NCBI RefSeq assembly: GCF_029894425.1
Contig: NZ_JARXYJ010000001.1
Location: 6,592,501-6,656,500 of the forward strand
Length of the DNA: 64,000 bases
From: Streptomyces sp. SAI-127
Lineage (GTDB): Bacteria > Actinomycetota > Actinomycetes > Streptomycetales > Streptomycetaceae
Reading direction: 5' to 3'
This document shows, one piece after another, positions 1 through 10,218 of this stretch (the first letter of the stretch is position 1; each line of letters starts with the position of its first letter). A program made the position numbers and the translations under genes. The notes under the pieces were generated by a model. It saw only the letters and a program-made list of their open reading frames with translations. It searched no databases and was not told the origin of the DNA.

Positions 1-1
1 G

Positions 2-3000
2 CGTTACCCCAAGGACGTCGTCCTCGCTCTGGGCTCATCCCTCGGCGGCATGGCCGTCATGGCGATCGTCCCCCTGATCACCAAGGTGATCATCGACGAC
101 GTCATCGGCGACCACACCCGGGACATGGCCCCCTGGGCCGGCGCCCTGATCGTCGCCGCGATCCTCGTCTACGTCCTCACCTACATCCGCCGCTACTACG
201 GCGGCCGTCTCGCCCTCGACGTCCAGCACGACCTCCGCACGGAGATGTTCGGCACGATCACCCGCCTCGACGGCCGCCGCCAGGACGAGCTGTCCACGGG
301 CCAGGTCGTCGGCCGGGCCACCAGCGACCTCCAGCTGATCCAGGGCCTGCTCTTCATGCTCCCGATGACGATCGGCAACTTCGCCCTCTTCCTGATCTCC
401 CTGATCGTGATGGCCTGGCTGTCGATCCCGCTCACCCTGGTCGCCCTGGCGGTGGCCCCGGCCCTGTGGTGGATCGCGAGGCGCTCCCGCTCCAAGCTGC
501 ACCCCGCCACCTGGTACGCCCAGGCCCAGGCCGCCGCCGTCGCGGGCGTGGTCGACGGCGCCGTCAGCGGCGTACGCGTGGTCAAGGGCTTCGGCCAGGA
601 GGACCAGGAGACCGGGAAGCTCAGGGAGGTCGGCCGCCGCCTCTACGCGGGCCGCCTGCGCACGATCCGCTTCAACTCGAAGTACACCCCCGCCCTCCAG
701 GCCGTCCCCGCCCTCGGCCAGGTCGCGATGCTGGCCGTCGGCGGCTGGCTCGCGGTCCGCGGTCACATCACGCTCGGCACCTTCGTCGCCTTCTCCACCT
801 ACCTCGCCCAGCTCGTCGGCCCGGTCCGCATGCTCGCCATGGTCCTCACGGTCGCCCAGCAGGCCCGCGCCGGCACCGAGCGCGTCCTGGAGCTGATCGA
901 CACCGATCCGTACCTGAAGGACGGCACCAAGGAACTCCCCGCCGACGCCCCGGCCACCGTCGAGTTCGACGACGTCAGTTTCGGCTACGACCATGAGCGC
1001 CCGGTTCTCGACGGCCTCAGCTTCGAGATCCGCGCCGGCGAGACCCTCGCGGTCGTCGGCTCCTCCGGCTCGGGCAAGTCCACCGTCTCCCTGCTCCTGC
1101 CGCGCTTCTACGACGTCACCCACGGCGCCGTACTCATCGGCGGCCACGACGTCCGCGAGCTCACCCTGGACTCCCTGCGGGCCGCGATCGGCCTGGTCCC
1201 CGAGGACTCCTTCCTCTTCTCGGACACGGTCCGGAACAACATCGCGTACGGCCGTCCCGAGGCGACGCAGGAGGAGGTCGAGAAGGCCGCCCGCGCCGCC
1301 CAGGCGGACCGTTTCATCGCCGAGCTGCCCGAGGGCTACGACACCACGGTCGGCGAGCACGGCCTCACCCTCTCCGGCGGCCAGCGTCAGCGCGTCGCGC
1401 TCGCCCGCGCGATCCTCACCGACCCGCGCCTGCTCGTCCTGGACGACGCCACCTCCGCCGTGGACGCACAGGTCGAGCACGAGATCCACGAGGCCCTGAA
1501 GCAGGTCATGGAGGGCCGCACCACCCTCCTCATCGCCCACCGCCGCTCCACCCTGAACCTCGCCGACCGCATCGCCGTCCTGGAGAACGGCCGCCTCGCC
1601 GACCTCGGCACCCACGAGGAGCTCCAGCACCGCTCGTCCCTCTACCGCCGCCTCCTCACCGACCCCGACGGCCTCGGCGGCGTCTCCCCGGGCCACGCCC
1701 GGCCGGTCGCCGTACAGGAGGACACCTCCGTACGCGACGAGCTGGACGCCGAGTTCGACGCCGAGCGCGGAGTCACCCCCCGTCTGTGGACCGGTGACCG
1801 CGAGCCCAAGGACACGGCTCTGGCCGGCACCCCGGCCACCCCCGAACTCCTCGCCGAGGTCGACGCGTTGCCCCCGGCGACGGACACCCCCGACATCGAC
1901 GAGGCACGCGCGGTCACGCCCGAGGAGTCGTACGGCCTGCGACGGCTGCTGCGGGGCTTCGGCCGCCCGCTGCTGATCAGCCTGGGCCTGGTCGCCGTGG
2001 ACGCCGGCATGGGCCTGCTGCTCCCGGTGATGATCCGGCACGGCATCGACGACGGCGTCACGCGGATGGCCATGGCCGCGATCTGGACGGCGACCGCGCT
2101 CGCTCTGCTCTCGGTCCTCGTCCAGTGGGTGGCCCAGATCGGCGAGACCCGGATGACCGGACGCACCGGCGAACGGGTCCTGTACTCCCTGCGGCTGAAG
2201 ATCTTCGCCCAGCTCCAGCGGCTCGGACTCGACTACTACGAGCGGGAGCTGACGGGCCGGATCATGACGAGGATGACGACGGACGTCGACGCCCTCTCGA
2301 CCTTCCTGCAGACCGGCCTGGTCACCGCGTTCGTCTCGGTCGTCACCTTCTTCGGCATCATGGTCGCCCTGCTGGTGATCGACGTACAGCTGGCGCTGGT
2401 CGTCTTCGCGACGCTCCCGCCGCTGATCATCGCCACCTACTTCTTCCGCAAGGCGAGCGTGAAGGCGTACGAACTCGCCCGTGAACGCGTCTCGCTGGTC
2501 AACGCCGACCTCCAGGAGTCGGTGTCCGGGCTGCGGATCGTGCAGGCCTTCCGCCGGGAGCGGGACGGCGGGGCGCGCTTCGCGGAGCGCAGCGACAGTT
2601 ACCGCCAGGCCCGCACCCGGGGCCAGTGGCTGATCTCGATCTACTTCCCCTTCGTCCAGCTGCTGTCCTCGGTGGCCGCCGCGGCCGTGCTGATCGCGGG
2701 CGCGGGCCGGGTGGACGCGACGACCCTGACGACCGGCGCCCTGGTGGCCTACCTCCTCTACATCGACCTGTTCTTCGCCCCGGTCCAGCAGCTCTCCCAG
2801 GTCTTCGACGGCTACCAGCAGGCGACCGTCTCCCTGGGCCGCATCCAGGAGCTGCTCCGGGAACCGACGTCCACGAAGGCGGCCGAGGAGCCCCTGGACG
2901 TCCTGTCGTTGCGGGGTGAAGTGGCCTTCGAGAACGTGCACTTCGCGTACGGGGACGACGAGGAGGCCCTCGGCGGCATCGACCTGAAGATCCCCGCCGG

Positions 3001-3658
3001 TCAGACGGTCGCGTTCGTCGGCGAGACGGGTGCGGGCAAGTCCACCGTGGTCAAGCTGGTGGCCCGGTTCTACGACCCGACGGGCGGCCGGGTGACGGTC
3101 GACGGCACGGACCTGCGCGCCCTGGACCTGACCTCCTACCGCCACCGCCTCGGCGTGGTCCCCCAGGAGGCCTACCTCTTCCAGGGCACGATCCGCGACG
3201 CCATCGCCTACGGCCGCCCGGACGCCACCGACGCCGAGGTCGAGGCGGCGGCCCGCGCGGTCGGCGCCCACGAGATGATCGCCACGCTGGAGGGCGGCTA
3301 CCTCCACGAGGTCGCCGAACGCGGCCGCAACCTCTCCGCGGGCCAGCGCCAGCTGATCGCACTGGCCCGGGCGGAACTGGTCGACCCGGACATCCTGCTC
3401 CTCGACGAGGCCACGGCAGCCCTGGACCTGGCCACCGAGGCCCTGGTCAACCAGGCCACCGACCGTCTCGCCGGCCGCCGTACGACCCTCGTCGTGGCCC
3501 ACCGCCTGACCACGGCGGCCCGCGCTGACCGGGTCGTGGTGATGGCCCACGGCCGCGTGGTCGAGGACGGAACGCACGACGAGCTGCTCGCGCTGGACGG
3601 TCGGTACGCCGAGTTGTGGCGGACGTTCGTGGGGGAGCCGGTCGAGGTGTCCGGCTGA
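2..3658 (+). CDS. Fused heterodimer-like ABC exporter (5' end outside window)
   Basis: Two complete ABC-exporter halves (membrane domain plus ATPase) lie in one chain. The frame is open from the first bases, so the start lies upstream; counting from the first ATG at 50 there are 1202 residues. ATPase 1 has Walker [10 protein letters not shown] (about residue 337), signature LSGGQ (about 441) and Walker B ending LDDATSAVD (about 460). ATPase 2 has GETGAGKST (about 990), LSAGQ (about 1094) and LDEATAALD (about 1115). The catalytic Glu is Asp in ATPase 1 and the partner signature in ATPase 2 is altered, the pattern of exporters with one degenerate ATP site (TM287/288, BmrCD). An acidic linker of about 80 residues joins the halves. 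The substrate cannot be read; drug, lipid or peptide export is usual for the family. Confidence 0.93.
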   Translation, partial: RYPKDVVLALGSSLGGMAVMAIVPLITKVIIDDVIGDHTRDMAPWAGALIVAAILVYVLTYIRRYYGGRLALDVQHDLRTEMFGTITRLDGRRQDELSTGQVVGRATSDLQLIQGLLFMLPMTIGNFALFLISLIVMAWLSIPLTLVALAVAPALWWIARRSRSKLHPATWYAQAQAAAVAGVVDGAVSGVRVVKGFGQEDQETGKLREVGRRLYAGRLRTIRFNSKYTPALQAVPALGQVAMLAVGGWLAVRGHITLGTFVAFSTYLAQLVGPVRMLAMVLTVAQQARAGTERVLELIDTDPYLKDGTKELPADAPATVEFDDVSFGYDHERPVLDGLSFEIRAGETLAVVGSSGSGKSTVSLLLPRFYDVTHGAVLIGGHDVRELTLDSLRAAIGLVPEDSFLFSDTVRNNIAYGRPEATQEEVEKAARAAQADRFIAELPEGYDTTVGEHGLTLSGGQRQRVALARAILTDPRLLVLDDATSAVDAQVEHEIHEALKQVMEGRTTLLIAHRRSTLNLADRIAVLENGRLADLGTHEELQHRSSLYRRLLTDPDGLGGVSPGHARPVAVQEDTSVRDELDAEFDAERGVTPRLWTGDREPKDTALAGTPATPELLAEVDALPPATDTPDIDEARAVTPEESYGLRRLLRGFGRPLLISLGLVAVDAGMGLLLPVMIRHGIDDGVTRMAMAAIWTATALALLSVLVQWVAQIGETRMTGRTGERVLYSLRLKIFAQLQRLGLDYYERELTGRIMTRMTTDVDALSTFLQTGLVTAFVSVVTFFGIMVALLVIDVQLALVVFATLPPLIIATYFFRKASVKAYELARERVSLVNADLQESVSGLRIVQAFRRERDGGARFAERSDSYRQARTRGQWLISIYFPFVQLLSSVAAAAVLIAGAGRVDATTLTTGALVAYLLYIDLFFAPVQQLSQVFDGYQQATVSLGRIQELLREPTSTKAAEEPLDVLSLRGEVAFENVHFAYGDDEEALGGIDLKIPAGQTVAFVGETGAGKSTVVKLVARFYDPTGGRVTVDGTDLRALDLTSYRHRLGVVPQEAYLFQGTIRDAIAYGRPDATDAEVEAAARAVGAHEMIATLEGGYLHEVAERGRNLSAGQRQLIALARAELVDPDILLLDEATAALDLATEALVNQATDRLAGRRTTLVVAHRLTTAARADRVVVMAHGRVVEDGTHDELLALDGRYAELWRTFVGEPVEVSG

Positions 3659-3731
3659 CGGTCGTGCAACCGTCCGACATACGTTGTGCGTCCGTACACC
3701 TGTACGCCCAAGAGGTGCGGGAGGGACGGCA

Positions 3732-4121
3732 GTGAAGAGTGGAGCGATACGGCGGCTGGCGGTGGGACTGGCCGTGACGGCGGCGGCCGGGATGCTCGGG
3801 GTCGCCGTGCCGGGACAGGCGCATGCCGCGGCCTCGTCCTGCGAGGGGCGCAAGGTCAGGTCGTTCCCGTTCTCCACCGGCACCGTGGAGGTGTACAAGC
3901 GGCGCGGATACGTGTGCGCGATCACACTTCCCAAGCGCCCCGGGGTCCGGCAGCACATGAAGGTGAGTCTGCGGGCCTACGGGCTGCGGCCGGTCGAGGA
4001 CGTGGGCCGGTACAAGTACCGGGCCGGTCCGGTCACCGTGCACGCCGGGCAGCGGAAGGTGTGGGTCAAGGGCGAGGTCGGCCGGGGCAAGTACGACTCG
4101 GACGGCTGGATCCGGCTCTGA
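3732..4121 (+). CDS. Small secreted basic protein of unknown function
   Basis: A 129-residue protein with an N-terminal Sec signal: Lys/Arg start, hydrophobic core, and an AHAAA-type cleavage site near residue 33. The mature part is basic and has two cysteines that could form one disulfide. I chose the GTG at 3732 because GGGAGGGA lies just upstream and the signal peptide then starts cleanly; an ATG 48 bases earlier would add an unconserved-looking Arg-rich stretch. It stands alone between the ABC exporter and the S37 peptidase, same strand. No domain was recognised. A secreted structural or inhibitor-like role is possible but unsupported. Confidence 0.75.
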   Translation: MKSGAIRRLAVGLAVTAAAGMLGVAVPGQAHAAASSCEGRKVRSFPFSTGTVEVYKRRGYVCAITLPKRPGVRQHMKVSLRAYGLRPVEDVGRYKYRAGPVTVHAGQRKVWVKGEVGRGKYDSDGWIRL

Positions 4122-4231
4122 GACAAAGGTTTCTCACAGGGTTTTCCCCATCAAGGCGTCACCTCCCCTGGTGCGGACCGGACTTGCGCCGCTAGCGTCC
4201 GGCGCACATCTGTACTCACAGGGGAGGGTGC

Positions 4232-5671
4232 ATGCGCAAGGCGCTCAGATGGCTTCTCACGCTGGTCGTGCTCATCGGCACGGTCAGCACGGCAGGGGCG
4301 GCCACCGCCGCCGAGCCGGAGGCCGACGGCACCGGTGTCACCACCGACATCAAGGATCAGCTCCTCGCCGTCCCGGGGATGAGCCTGATCGAGGAGAAGC
4401 CGTACACCGGCTACCGCTTCTTCGTCCTGAACTACACCCAGCCGGTCGACCACCGGCACCCGTCCAAGGGCACGTTCCAGCAGCGGATCACCGTGCTGCA
4501 CAAGGACGTCAGCAGGCCGACGGTCTTCTACACCGGCGGCTACAACGTCTCGACGAACCCGAGCCGCCGTGAGCCGACCCAGATCGTGGACGGCAACCAG
4601 GTCTCCATGGAGTACCGCTTCTTCACGCCCTCCCGGCCCGACCCGGCCGACTGGACCAAGCTGGACATCTGGCAGGCGGCCAGTGACCAGCACCGCATCT
4701 TCAAGGCGCTGAAGAAGATCTACTCGAAGAACTGGATCTCCACGGGCGGCTCCAAGGGCGGCATGACGGCCACCTACTTCGAGCGCTTCTACCCGCGCGA
4801 CATGGACGGCGTCGTCGCGTACGTCGCCCCCAACGACGTGGTGAACAACGAGGACTCGGCGTACGACCGCTTCTTCGAGAAGGTCGGCACCCAGGAGTGC
4901 CGCGACCGGCTGAACGCGGTGCAGCGCGAGGCCCTGGTGCGGCGCGAGCCGCTGGAGAAGAAGTACGCCCAGTACGCGGCGGCGGAGGGCTTCACCTTCA
5001 CCACCGTCGGCAGCCTGGACCGGGCCTACGAGGCGGTCGTCCTCGACTACGTCTGGGGCTTCTGGCAGTACAACCTGCTGGCCAACTGCGGTGACGACGA
5101 GCTGGTCCCGCCGGACGCGAAGACCGCGACCGACGACCAGATCTGGAACTCGATCGACACCGTCTCCGGGTTCTCCTTCTACACCGACCAGGGCCTGGAG
5201 CCGTACACGCCGTACTACTACCAGGCGGCCACCCAGCTCGGCGCCCCGACGATCCGCTTCCCGCACATCGAGAAGAAGTACATCCGCTACGGCTACCAGC
5301 CGCCGCGCAACTTCGTCCCGCGGGACATCCCGACGAAGTTCCAGCCGTACGCGATGCGGGACGTCGACAACTGGGTGCGGAACAACGCCCGGCACATGCT
5401 CTACGTCTACGGCCAGAACGACCCGTGGGGCGCAGAGCGGTTCCGCGTCGACAAGGGGGCGAAGGACGCGTACGTGTTCACCGCGCCCGGCATGAACCAC
5501 GGGGCGAACGTCGCCGGTCTGGTCGCCGACCAGAAGGCGTTCGCCACGGCCAGGATCCTCGCCTGGGCGGGCGTCCCGGCCACGGCCGTGACCGAGGCGA
5601 AGCCGCTCGCGACGTTCGACAAGAAGCTGGACGTACGTGACGTGGAGCGCGAGCCCGCCCTGCGTCCGTAG
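4232..5671 (+). CDS. Secreted S37-family prolyl tri/tetrapeptidyl aminopeptidase (PS-10 type)
   Basis: A 479-residue secreted serine peptidase of MEROPS family S37, known from Streptomyces, which removes tri- or tetrapeptides from extracellular peptides. A Sec signal covers about residues 1-27, ending ATAAE. The alpha/beta-hydrolase nucleophile elbow is GGSKGG near residue 172; the Asp (YGQNDPWG) and His (GMNHGAN) of the triad are seen near residues 392 and 420. Length fits the family. GGGGAGG at about 4222 sets the ATG. It is monocistronic, with a strong hairpin just after the stop. It probably feeds on casein-like or substrate-mycelium peptides during development. Confidence 0.92.
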   Translation: MRKALRWLLTLVVLIGTVSTAGAATAAEPEADGTGVTTDIKDQLLAVPGMSLIEEKPYTGYRFFVLNYTQPVDHRHPSKGTFQQRITVLHKDVSRPTVFYTGGYNVSTNPSRREPTQIVDGNQVSMEYRFFTPSRPDPADWTKLDIWQAASDQHRIFKALKKIYSKNWISTGGSKGGMTATYFERFYPRDMDGVVAYVAPNDVVNNEDSAYDRFFEKVGTQECRDRLNAVQREALVRREPLEKKYAQYAAAEGFTFTTVGSLDRAYEAVVLDYVWGFWQYNLLANCGDDELVPPDAKTATDDQIWNSIDTVSGFSFYTDQGLEPYTPYYYQAATQLGAPTIRFPHIEKKYIRYGYQPPRNFVPRDIPTKFQPYAMRDVDNWVRNNARHMLYVYGQNDPWGAERFRVDKGAKDAYVFTAPGMNHGANVAGLVADQKAFATARILAWAGVPATAVTEAKPLATFDKKLDVRDVEREPALRP

Positions 5672-5681
5672 TCCGCTCGCC

Positions 5682-5712
5682 GCGCCCGGCCGGGATCACA
5701 ACGGCCGGGCGC
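5682..5712. terminator. Bidirectional hairpin terminator
   Basis: A perfect 11-bp stem (GCGCCCGGCCG) with a 9-base loop lies between the convergent S37 peptidase and lipoprotein genes. It overlaps the last codons of the lipoprotein gene and could end transcription from both sides. Confidence 0.7.
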
Positions 5713-6340
5713 AGCCCACCGGCTGAGCGCCGCCGAGCTGGACGTACAGGGCTGTCGACAGCGGGCACCGGCTGCGCTCGGCGACCGCCTTCACCACCTT
5801 GTACTGCGGTTTCTTCGCGCCCTTGCCGTCACACGCGGTCTCCCTGACCTGTCCGCTGCCCGAGCTGTACACGCAGTCGCCGACGATGGTCCGCGGTCCG
5901 CCCCCGCCGCCGGGGTCACCGGGGTGCGGCGGTTGCAGGTTGCGCATGCAGGCGTATCCCTGCGGCACCGCCCCGTCGCCGTCCTCGTCGGAGATCTGGC
6001 TCTGCTCGCTGATGTGCAGCACGAAGTCGGTGGTCGCCGGGCACGGCGGCCCGCCGGACGGGGTGCCGTCGTGCCGGGCCACGACCCGCGCCGCCGCCCG
6101 CTCACTGGTGCAGGGCACCTCGGTGAAACTGGCCTTGCCGAAGGAGCTGCACTCGTCGACCGCGAGGAACACCGCGCCGAAACCGGAGGCCCGGGTCGCG
6201 GTCGGCGACACCGAGGCCGTGGCGCCGGTCTTCTCGTCGCTCTCCCCGCCGGCCGCCGACTGTGTGCACCCCGTCAGCAGGGCGGCGAGCAGCGCCAGAA
6301 GCACGTACACCACCCCCGTGGACAACCTGTCGCGCATCAC
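5696..6340 (-). CDS. Secreted lipoprotein of unknown function
   Basis: A 214-residue lipoprotein. The N-terminus has a short basic segment, a hydrophobic core and the lipobox LLTGC (Cys about residue 25), so it should be lipidated and anchored outside the membrane. The mature protein is Ser/Gly/Asp rich at first, then carries several cysteines (for example CSSFG, PCTSE, PPCPA, YACM, DCVYS, RCPL) that suggest a disulfide-bonded fold. The start is GTG or the adjoining ATG, behind a run of G. It is convergent with the S37 peptidase. No named domain was recognised; LppU/septum-associated and other small actinobacterial lipoproteins look similar only in architecture. Confidence 0.8.
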   Translation of the reverse strand: MMRDRLSTGVVYVLLALLAALLTGCTQSAAGGESDEKTGATASVSPTATRASGFGAVFLAVDECSSFGKASFTEVPCTSERAAARVVARHDGTPSGGPPCPATTDFVLHISEQSQISDEDGDGAVPQGYACMRNLQPPHPGDPGGGGGPRTIVGDCVYSSGSGQVRETACDGKGAKKPQYKVVKAVAERSRCPLSTALYVQLGGAQPVGCARPL

Positions 6341-6470
6341 AATCCCCCCGCACTACCCCCACCGTCCAGCGTGACCGTCGCGGCGGGGCCACGCCAGACA
6401 TGTGGGGTCCTTTGCGCCTTTCGGGGGTGATGTACGAGTTGCGAGTCGTACGGGAACTACGTCCCGTGGC

Positions 6471-8255
6471 CTATCGGCCGTACGACAGCCCGTACCCGAC
6501 CGGGTACAGCACCTTCGCCGGATCGTCCGCCCGCTGTACCGGCACCGGCAGCCTCCCGCGCGGTGCCGCCTCTCCGGCGATCACCCGTGCCGCCGCCCGC
6601 AGTTCGACGTCGGTCCAGGAGTAGGCCGCCAGGTATGCCGGGACAGTGGGCAGTTGGGCCACGTCGTAAGGGTTGCGGATCGCGACCGCCACCACCGGAC
6701 TCCCGGTCGCCACGAGCTGCTCTACGAGTGTCTTCTGGGCGGCCGTGATGTTGTACGTCCCCACGATCACCGCGTCCGCGTCCTGTGCGGCGGCGACGGC
6801 CCGGGCGACGGTGGCCGCCGAGGGGGCCGTACCGGTCGGCAGGGCGGTGGCCGTGAAGCCCAGTTCGGTGAACGCGGCGGCGAGGACCCCGGTCGGCGGG
6901 CCCGTCGTACCGGAGGGGGAGGCGGGGTCGGCGCCCACCACGAGCAGCCTGCGGTGGGTGCGGCGGTTCAGGGGCAGCAGCCGCCTCTCGTTGACCAGCA
7001 GGGTGGTCGTCCGCTCGGCGATCCCGTCGGCCGCGGCGAGGTGGGCCGGGGTGCCGACGGTCCGGGTGACGCCGCCGTGGCTGACGTACGGCTCCTCGAA
7101 GAGCCCCAGCCGGGCCTTGAGCCGCAGGATCCGCAGGATCGACTCGTCCAGCCGCGCCTCGGTGAGCTCACCGTCCTGTACGGCCTTCAGGACGGCGTTC
7201 CACGCCACGTCCAGGGAGGGCGGGTTGAGGAGCTGGTCGACGCCGGCCTTGAGGGCGAGGACGGGGACGCGGTCGTCGCCGTACTTCGTGCGGACGCCCT
7301 CCATGCCGAGGGAGTCCGTGACCACGACCCCGTCGTAGCCGAGTTCGCCGCGCAGGATGCCGGTGAGGATCGAGTGGGAGAGGGTGGCCGGGTCGCCGGA
7401 GGCGTCGAGGGCCGGGAACTGGATGTGCGCGGTCATGATCGAGTCGATGCCGGCGCGGATCGCGGCCCGGAAGGGGACGGCGTCCAGCTTCTCCCACAGT
7501 TCCCGGCTGTGGGTGATGACCGGGAAGCCGTAGTGGCTGTCGACGGCGGTGTCCCCGTGCCCCGGGAAGTGCTTGGCGGTCGCGGCGACCCCGGCGCCCC
7601 GGTACCCGGCGACCTCGGCGGCCACCAGCCCGGCGACCGCGTCGGCCTCGGAGCCGAAGGAGCGGACGCCGATGACGGGGTTGGCCGGGTTGACGTTGAC
7701 GTCGGCGACGGGGGAGTAGTTCTGCCGGATGCCGATGGCTCGCAGTTCCTGCCCCGCGATCCGGCCGAGCGTGCGGGCGTCCTTGCGCGCGCCACCCGCA
7801 CCGATCGCCATGGCGCCCGGGAAGAGGGTGGCGGGTTCGCCGACCCGGCACACGATCCCGTGCTCCTGGTCGGTGGAGATGAGGACGGGCAGTCCGCGCG
7901 GCTGTCGCAGTGACGCGTGCTGGATACCGTTGGACAGGTCGGCGATCTGGTGCGGACCACGGGTGTTGTGCGCCCAGGTGAAGTAGATGATCCCGCCCAC
8001 CCGGTACCTGGCGATCATCTCGGCGGCCGTACGGACGCCGATCTCCTTGAGGTTGGCGTCGATGTCGGTCTGGTCGGGGGCGGTGGCGGAGTGGCCGTAG
8101 ACCCGCATCACGAAGAGCTGGCCGACCTTCTCCTCGAGCGTCATACGGGAGATGAGGGAGCGGAGTTTCTTGTCGTCGGCGTGTGCGGTCCCGCTGATGG
8201 CGAGTGAGGCGGCGACGCCTGCCGTGGCGGCGAGGACGGTACGTCTGGAGGGCAC
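6471..8255 (-). CDS. Secreted glycoside hydrolase family 3 beta-N-acetylhexosaminidase
   Basis: A 594-residue GH3 enzyme that releases N-acetylglucosamine (or related sugars) from chitin or cell-wall fragments outside the cell. The start is GTG at 8255 with AAGGAG seven bases ahead; the open frame runs much further upstream but the homology begins here. The N-terminus has a Tat-like SRRTVL motif and an AHA cleavage site. The NagZ-type signature KHFPGHGDT is present (general acid His/Asp) and VTDSLGM supplies the nucleophile Asp. A C-terminal second domain extends it beyond bacterial NagZ. The neighbours do not form an operon. It may be controlled by the dyad just upstream. Confidence 0.93.
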   Translation of the reverse strand: MPSRRTVLAATAGVAASLAISGTAHADDKKLRSLISRMTLEEKVGQLFVMRVYGHSATAPDQTDIDANLKEIGVRTAAEMIARYRVGGIIYFTWAHNTRGPHQIADLSNGIQHASLRQPRGLPVLISTDQEHGIVCRVGEPATLFPGAMAIGAGGARKDARTLGRIAGQELRAIGIRQNYSPVADVNVNPANPVIGVRSFGSEADAVAGLVAAEVAGYRGAGVAATAKHFPGHGDTAVDSHYGFPVITHSRELWEKLDAVPFRAAIRAGIDSIMTAHIQFPALDASGDPATLSHSILTGILRGELGYDGVVVTDSLGMEGVRTKYGDDRVPVLALKAGVDQLLNPPSLDVAWNAVLKAVQDGELTEARLDESILRILRLKARLGLFEEPYVSHGGVTRTVGTPAHLAAADGIAERTTTLLVNERRLLPLNRRTHRRLLVVGADPASPSGTTGPPTGVLAAAFTELGFTATALPTGTAPSAATVARAVAAAQDADAVIVGTYNITAAQKTLVEQLVATGSPVVAVAIRNPYDVAQLPTVPAYLAAYSWTDVELRAAARVIAGEAAPRGRLPVPVQRADDPAKVLYPVGYGLSYGR

Positions 8256-8626
8256 GTGCGCTCCTTCCGGAGGTGATCCGCTGAAGGAAACTTCCGAGGA
8301 GTCACCAATAACCGGGAAGTTTCTGCCAGTCAAGGGAGCGCACAGGAACCAGGGAGGGGCCGCCATCGGCGCAGTTGGAGGGGGGCGCGCCGATGACGGC
8401 GTGCTGCCGGCCGCAGTACGGAGGAGAGGGTTGGTCAGCGTTCGCAGCCAGCAGCGAGGCCGACGCCGTACCACGGTGACTCTCCGGCAGCTTGCGCATT
8501 GGACGAGCGGCGGCGGGGCGGGGTTCCCGGCTGCGGCCGGATTTCCCCAAGTTGGTGTGGCCGGGGTCAACGGGACGTATGAGCCGACATATTGGGCCGG
8601 CCACACCCCCGGCGTAGGGTCGGTGC
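8256..8626. promoter_or_regulatory. Intergenic region with a GAAACTTCC dyad upstream of GH3 gene
   Basis: This 371-base gap between divergent genes holds an inverted repeat GAAACTTCC (8287-8295) and GGAAGTTTC (8315-8323), separated by 19 bases and lying 30-70 bases upstream of the GH3 start. It could be an operator or a leader hairpin. The rest shows no convincing gene on either strand. Confidence 0.4.
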
Positions 8627-8884
8627 ATGAGCCAGTTGCTGCCGCTCCTGACCGTCCTCGCCGGTCTTGCCGTGACCTTGGCCCTCTTCGCCCTGCTGGC
8701 CCGCCACGTCCGCCGCCGCGGGACGGCGGGCGGGGCCCTGCGCGGGGCGATGGCGGCGCACGACGAGGCGTGGCACGGGACGGCGGCCGACTCGTACTAC
8801 GAGCTCCAGGTCCAGACGGACCGCAAGGCGCCGCTGCCGGACGACCGGTGGAAGCGGGGGCCACGCTCCGGGCGTCGCGTCTGA
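8627..8884 (+). CDS. Small single-pass membrane protein
   Basis: An 85-residue protein with one N-terminal transmembrane helix (residues about 5-25) followed by a basic RHVRRR stop-transfer and a hydrophilic cytoplasmic tail ending in KRGPRSGRR. It resembles the many small conserved membrane proteins of streptomycetes without a known role. No clear Shine-Dalgarno precedes the ATG. It lies about 50 bases upstream of the EPSP synthase gene on the same strand and may be co-transcribed with it. Function unknown. Confidence 0.65.
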   Translation: MSQLLPLLTVLAGLAVTLALFALLARHVRRRGTAGGALRGAMAAHDEAWHGTAADSYYELQVQTDRKAPLPDDRWKRGPRSGRRV

Positions 8885-8936
8885 GACGGGGTCCACCCCG
8901 TGGACGTCCCGGCGTCGGAGGTGGTCGTGGGCGATC

Positions 8937-10211
8937 ATGAGGGGCATGCCCGCCGACACGCCCGCCCCGCAGTCCCTCTCCCTCCCCGGCTCGAAGTCCA
9001 TCACCGCCCGGGCCCTCTTCCTGGCCGCCGCGGCCGACGGAGTGACCACCCTCGTACGTCCCCTCCGCTCGGACGACACGGAGGGCTTCGCCGAGGGTCT
9101 GGTGCGGCTGGGCTACCGGGTGGGCCGTACACCGGACGCGTGGCAGGTGGACGGCCGCCCGCAGGGACCGGCGGTCGCCGAGGCGGACGTGTACTGCCGT
9201 GACGGCGCGACGACCGCCCGCTTCCTGCCCACCCTGGCCGCGGCCGGCCACGGTACGTACCGCTTCGACGCCTCGCCCCAGATGCGCAGGCGTCCCCTGC
9301 TGCCGCTGTCCCGTGCGCTGCGCGACCTGGGCGTGGACCTGCGGCACGAGGAGGCAGAGGGGCATCATCCGCTGACGGTGCGGGCGGCGGGCGTGGAGGG
9401 CGGCGAGGTGACGCTGGACGCGGGCCAGTCCTCCCAGTACCTCACCGCACTCCTGCTGCTGGGCCCCCTGACCCGCCGGGGACTGCGCATCCGCGTCACG
9501 GACCTGGTGTCGGCGCCGTACGTCGAGATCACCCTCGCGATGATGCGGGCGTTCGGGGTGGAGGTGGCGAGGGAGGGTGACGTCTTCGTGGTCCCGCCGG
9601 GCGGCTACCGCGCCACGACCTATGCGATCGAGCCCGACGCGTCCACCGCGAGCTACTTCTTCGCGGCGGCGGCGGTGACCCCGGGCGCCGCGGTGACGGT
9701 CCCGGGCCTGGGTACGGGCGCGCTCCAGGGCGATCTCGGCTTCGTGGACGTACTGCGGCGGATGGGGGCGGAGGTGTCCGTCGGCGCCGCGGCCACCACG
9801 GTCCGGGGCACCGGCGAACTGCACGGTCTGACGGTCAACATGCGGGACATCTCGGACACGATGCCGACACTCGCGGCGATCGCCCCCTTCGCCTCCGCCC
9901 CGGTCCGCATCGAGGACGTGGCGAACACACGGGTGAAGGAGTGCGACCGCCTGGAGGCCTGCGCGGAGAACCTGCGGCGGCTGGGCGTGCGGGTGGCGAC
10001 GGGCCCGGACTGGATCGAGATCCAACCGGGCGCCGCTCCTTCGGCCGACACGCGCATCACGACGTACGGCGACCACCGCATCGTCATGTCCTTCGCGGTC
10101 ACCGGCCTTCGGGTACCGGGAATCTCGTTCGACGACCCCGGATGCGTACGCAAGACTTTCCCCGGTTTCCATGAGGCGTTCGCCGAGCTGCGAAGGACCA
10201 TCGGGGGTTGA
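8937..10211 (+). CDS. aroA: EPSP synthase, accessory-type 3-phosphoshikimate 1-carboxyvinyltransferase
   Basis: About 424 residues. It joins phosphoenolpyruvate to shikimate-3-phosphate in the shikimate pathway, in the cytoplasm. Active-site residues of the E. coli enzyme are all present: the LPGSKSIT loop with Lys22, Ser23 and Arg27 equivalents, SSQ (169-171), the MRDISD Asp313, VKECDR (Lys340, Glu341, Arg344), DHR (Arg386) and RKTFPG (Lys411). The PEP/glyphosate loop is unusual: usual actinobacterial GNAGT or GLAGT is replaced by RDGATT, giving Ala at position 96. The start may be the ATG at 8937 or at 8946. The gene is not in an aromatic operon, so it is probably a second copy; a GNAT gene follows closely. 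Confidence 0.9.
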   Translation: MRGMPADTPAPQSLSLPGSKSITARALFLAAAADGVTTLVRPLRSDDTEGFAEGLVRLGYRVGRTPDAWQVDGRPQGPAVAEADVYCRDGATTARFLPTLAAAGHGTYRFDASPQMRRRPLLPLSRALRDLGVDLRHEEAEGHHPLTVRAAGVEGGEVTLDAGQSSQYLTALLLLGPLTRRGLRIRVTDLVSAPYVEITLAMMRAFGVEVAREGDVFVVPPGGYRATTYAIEPDASTASYFFAAAAVTPGAAVTVPGLGTGALQGDLGFVDVLRRMGAEVSVGAAATTVRGTGELHGLTVNMRDISDTMPTLAAIAPFASAPVRIEDVANTRVKECDRLEACAENLRRLGVRVATGPDWIEIQPGAAPSADTRITTYGDHRIVMSFAVTGLRVPGISFDDPGCVRKTFPGFHEAFAELRRTIGG

Positions 10212-10218
10212 AGAGGCG

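Noticed and set aside
35..3958. A 1307-codon open frame on the minus strand opposite the ABC exporter
   Set aside because: It is the antisense shadow of a GC-rich gene: composition is Asp/Glu/Gly/Arg-rich without motifs, and the plus strand shows complete ABC domains.
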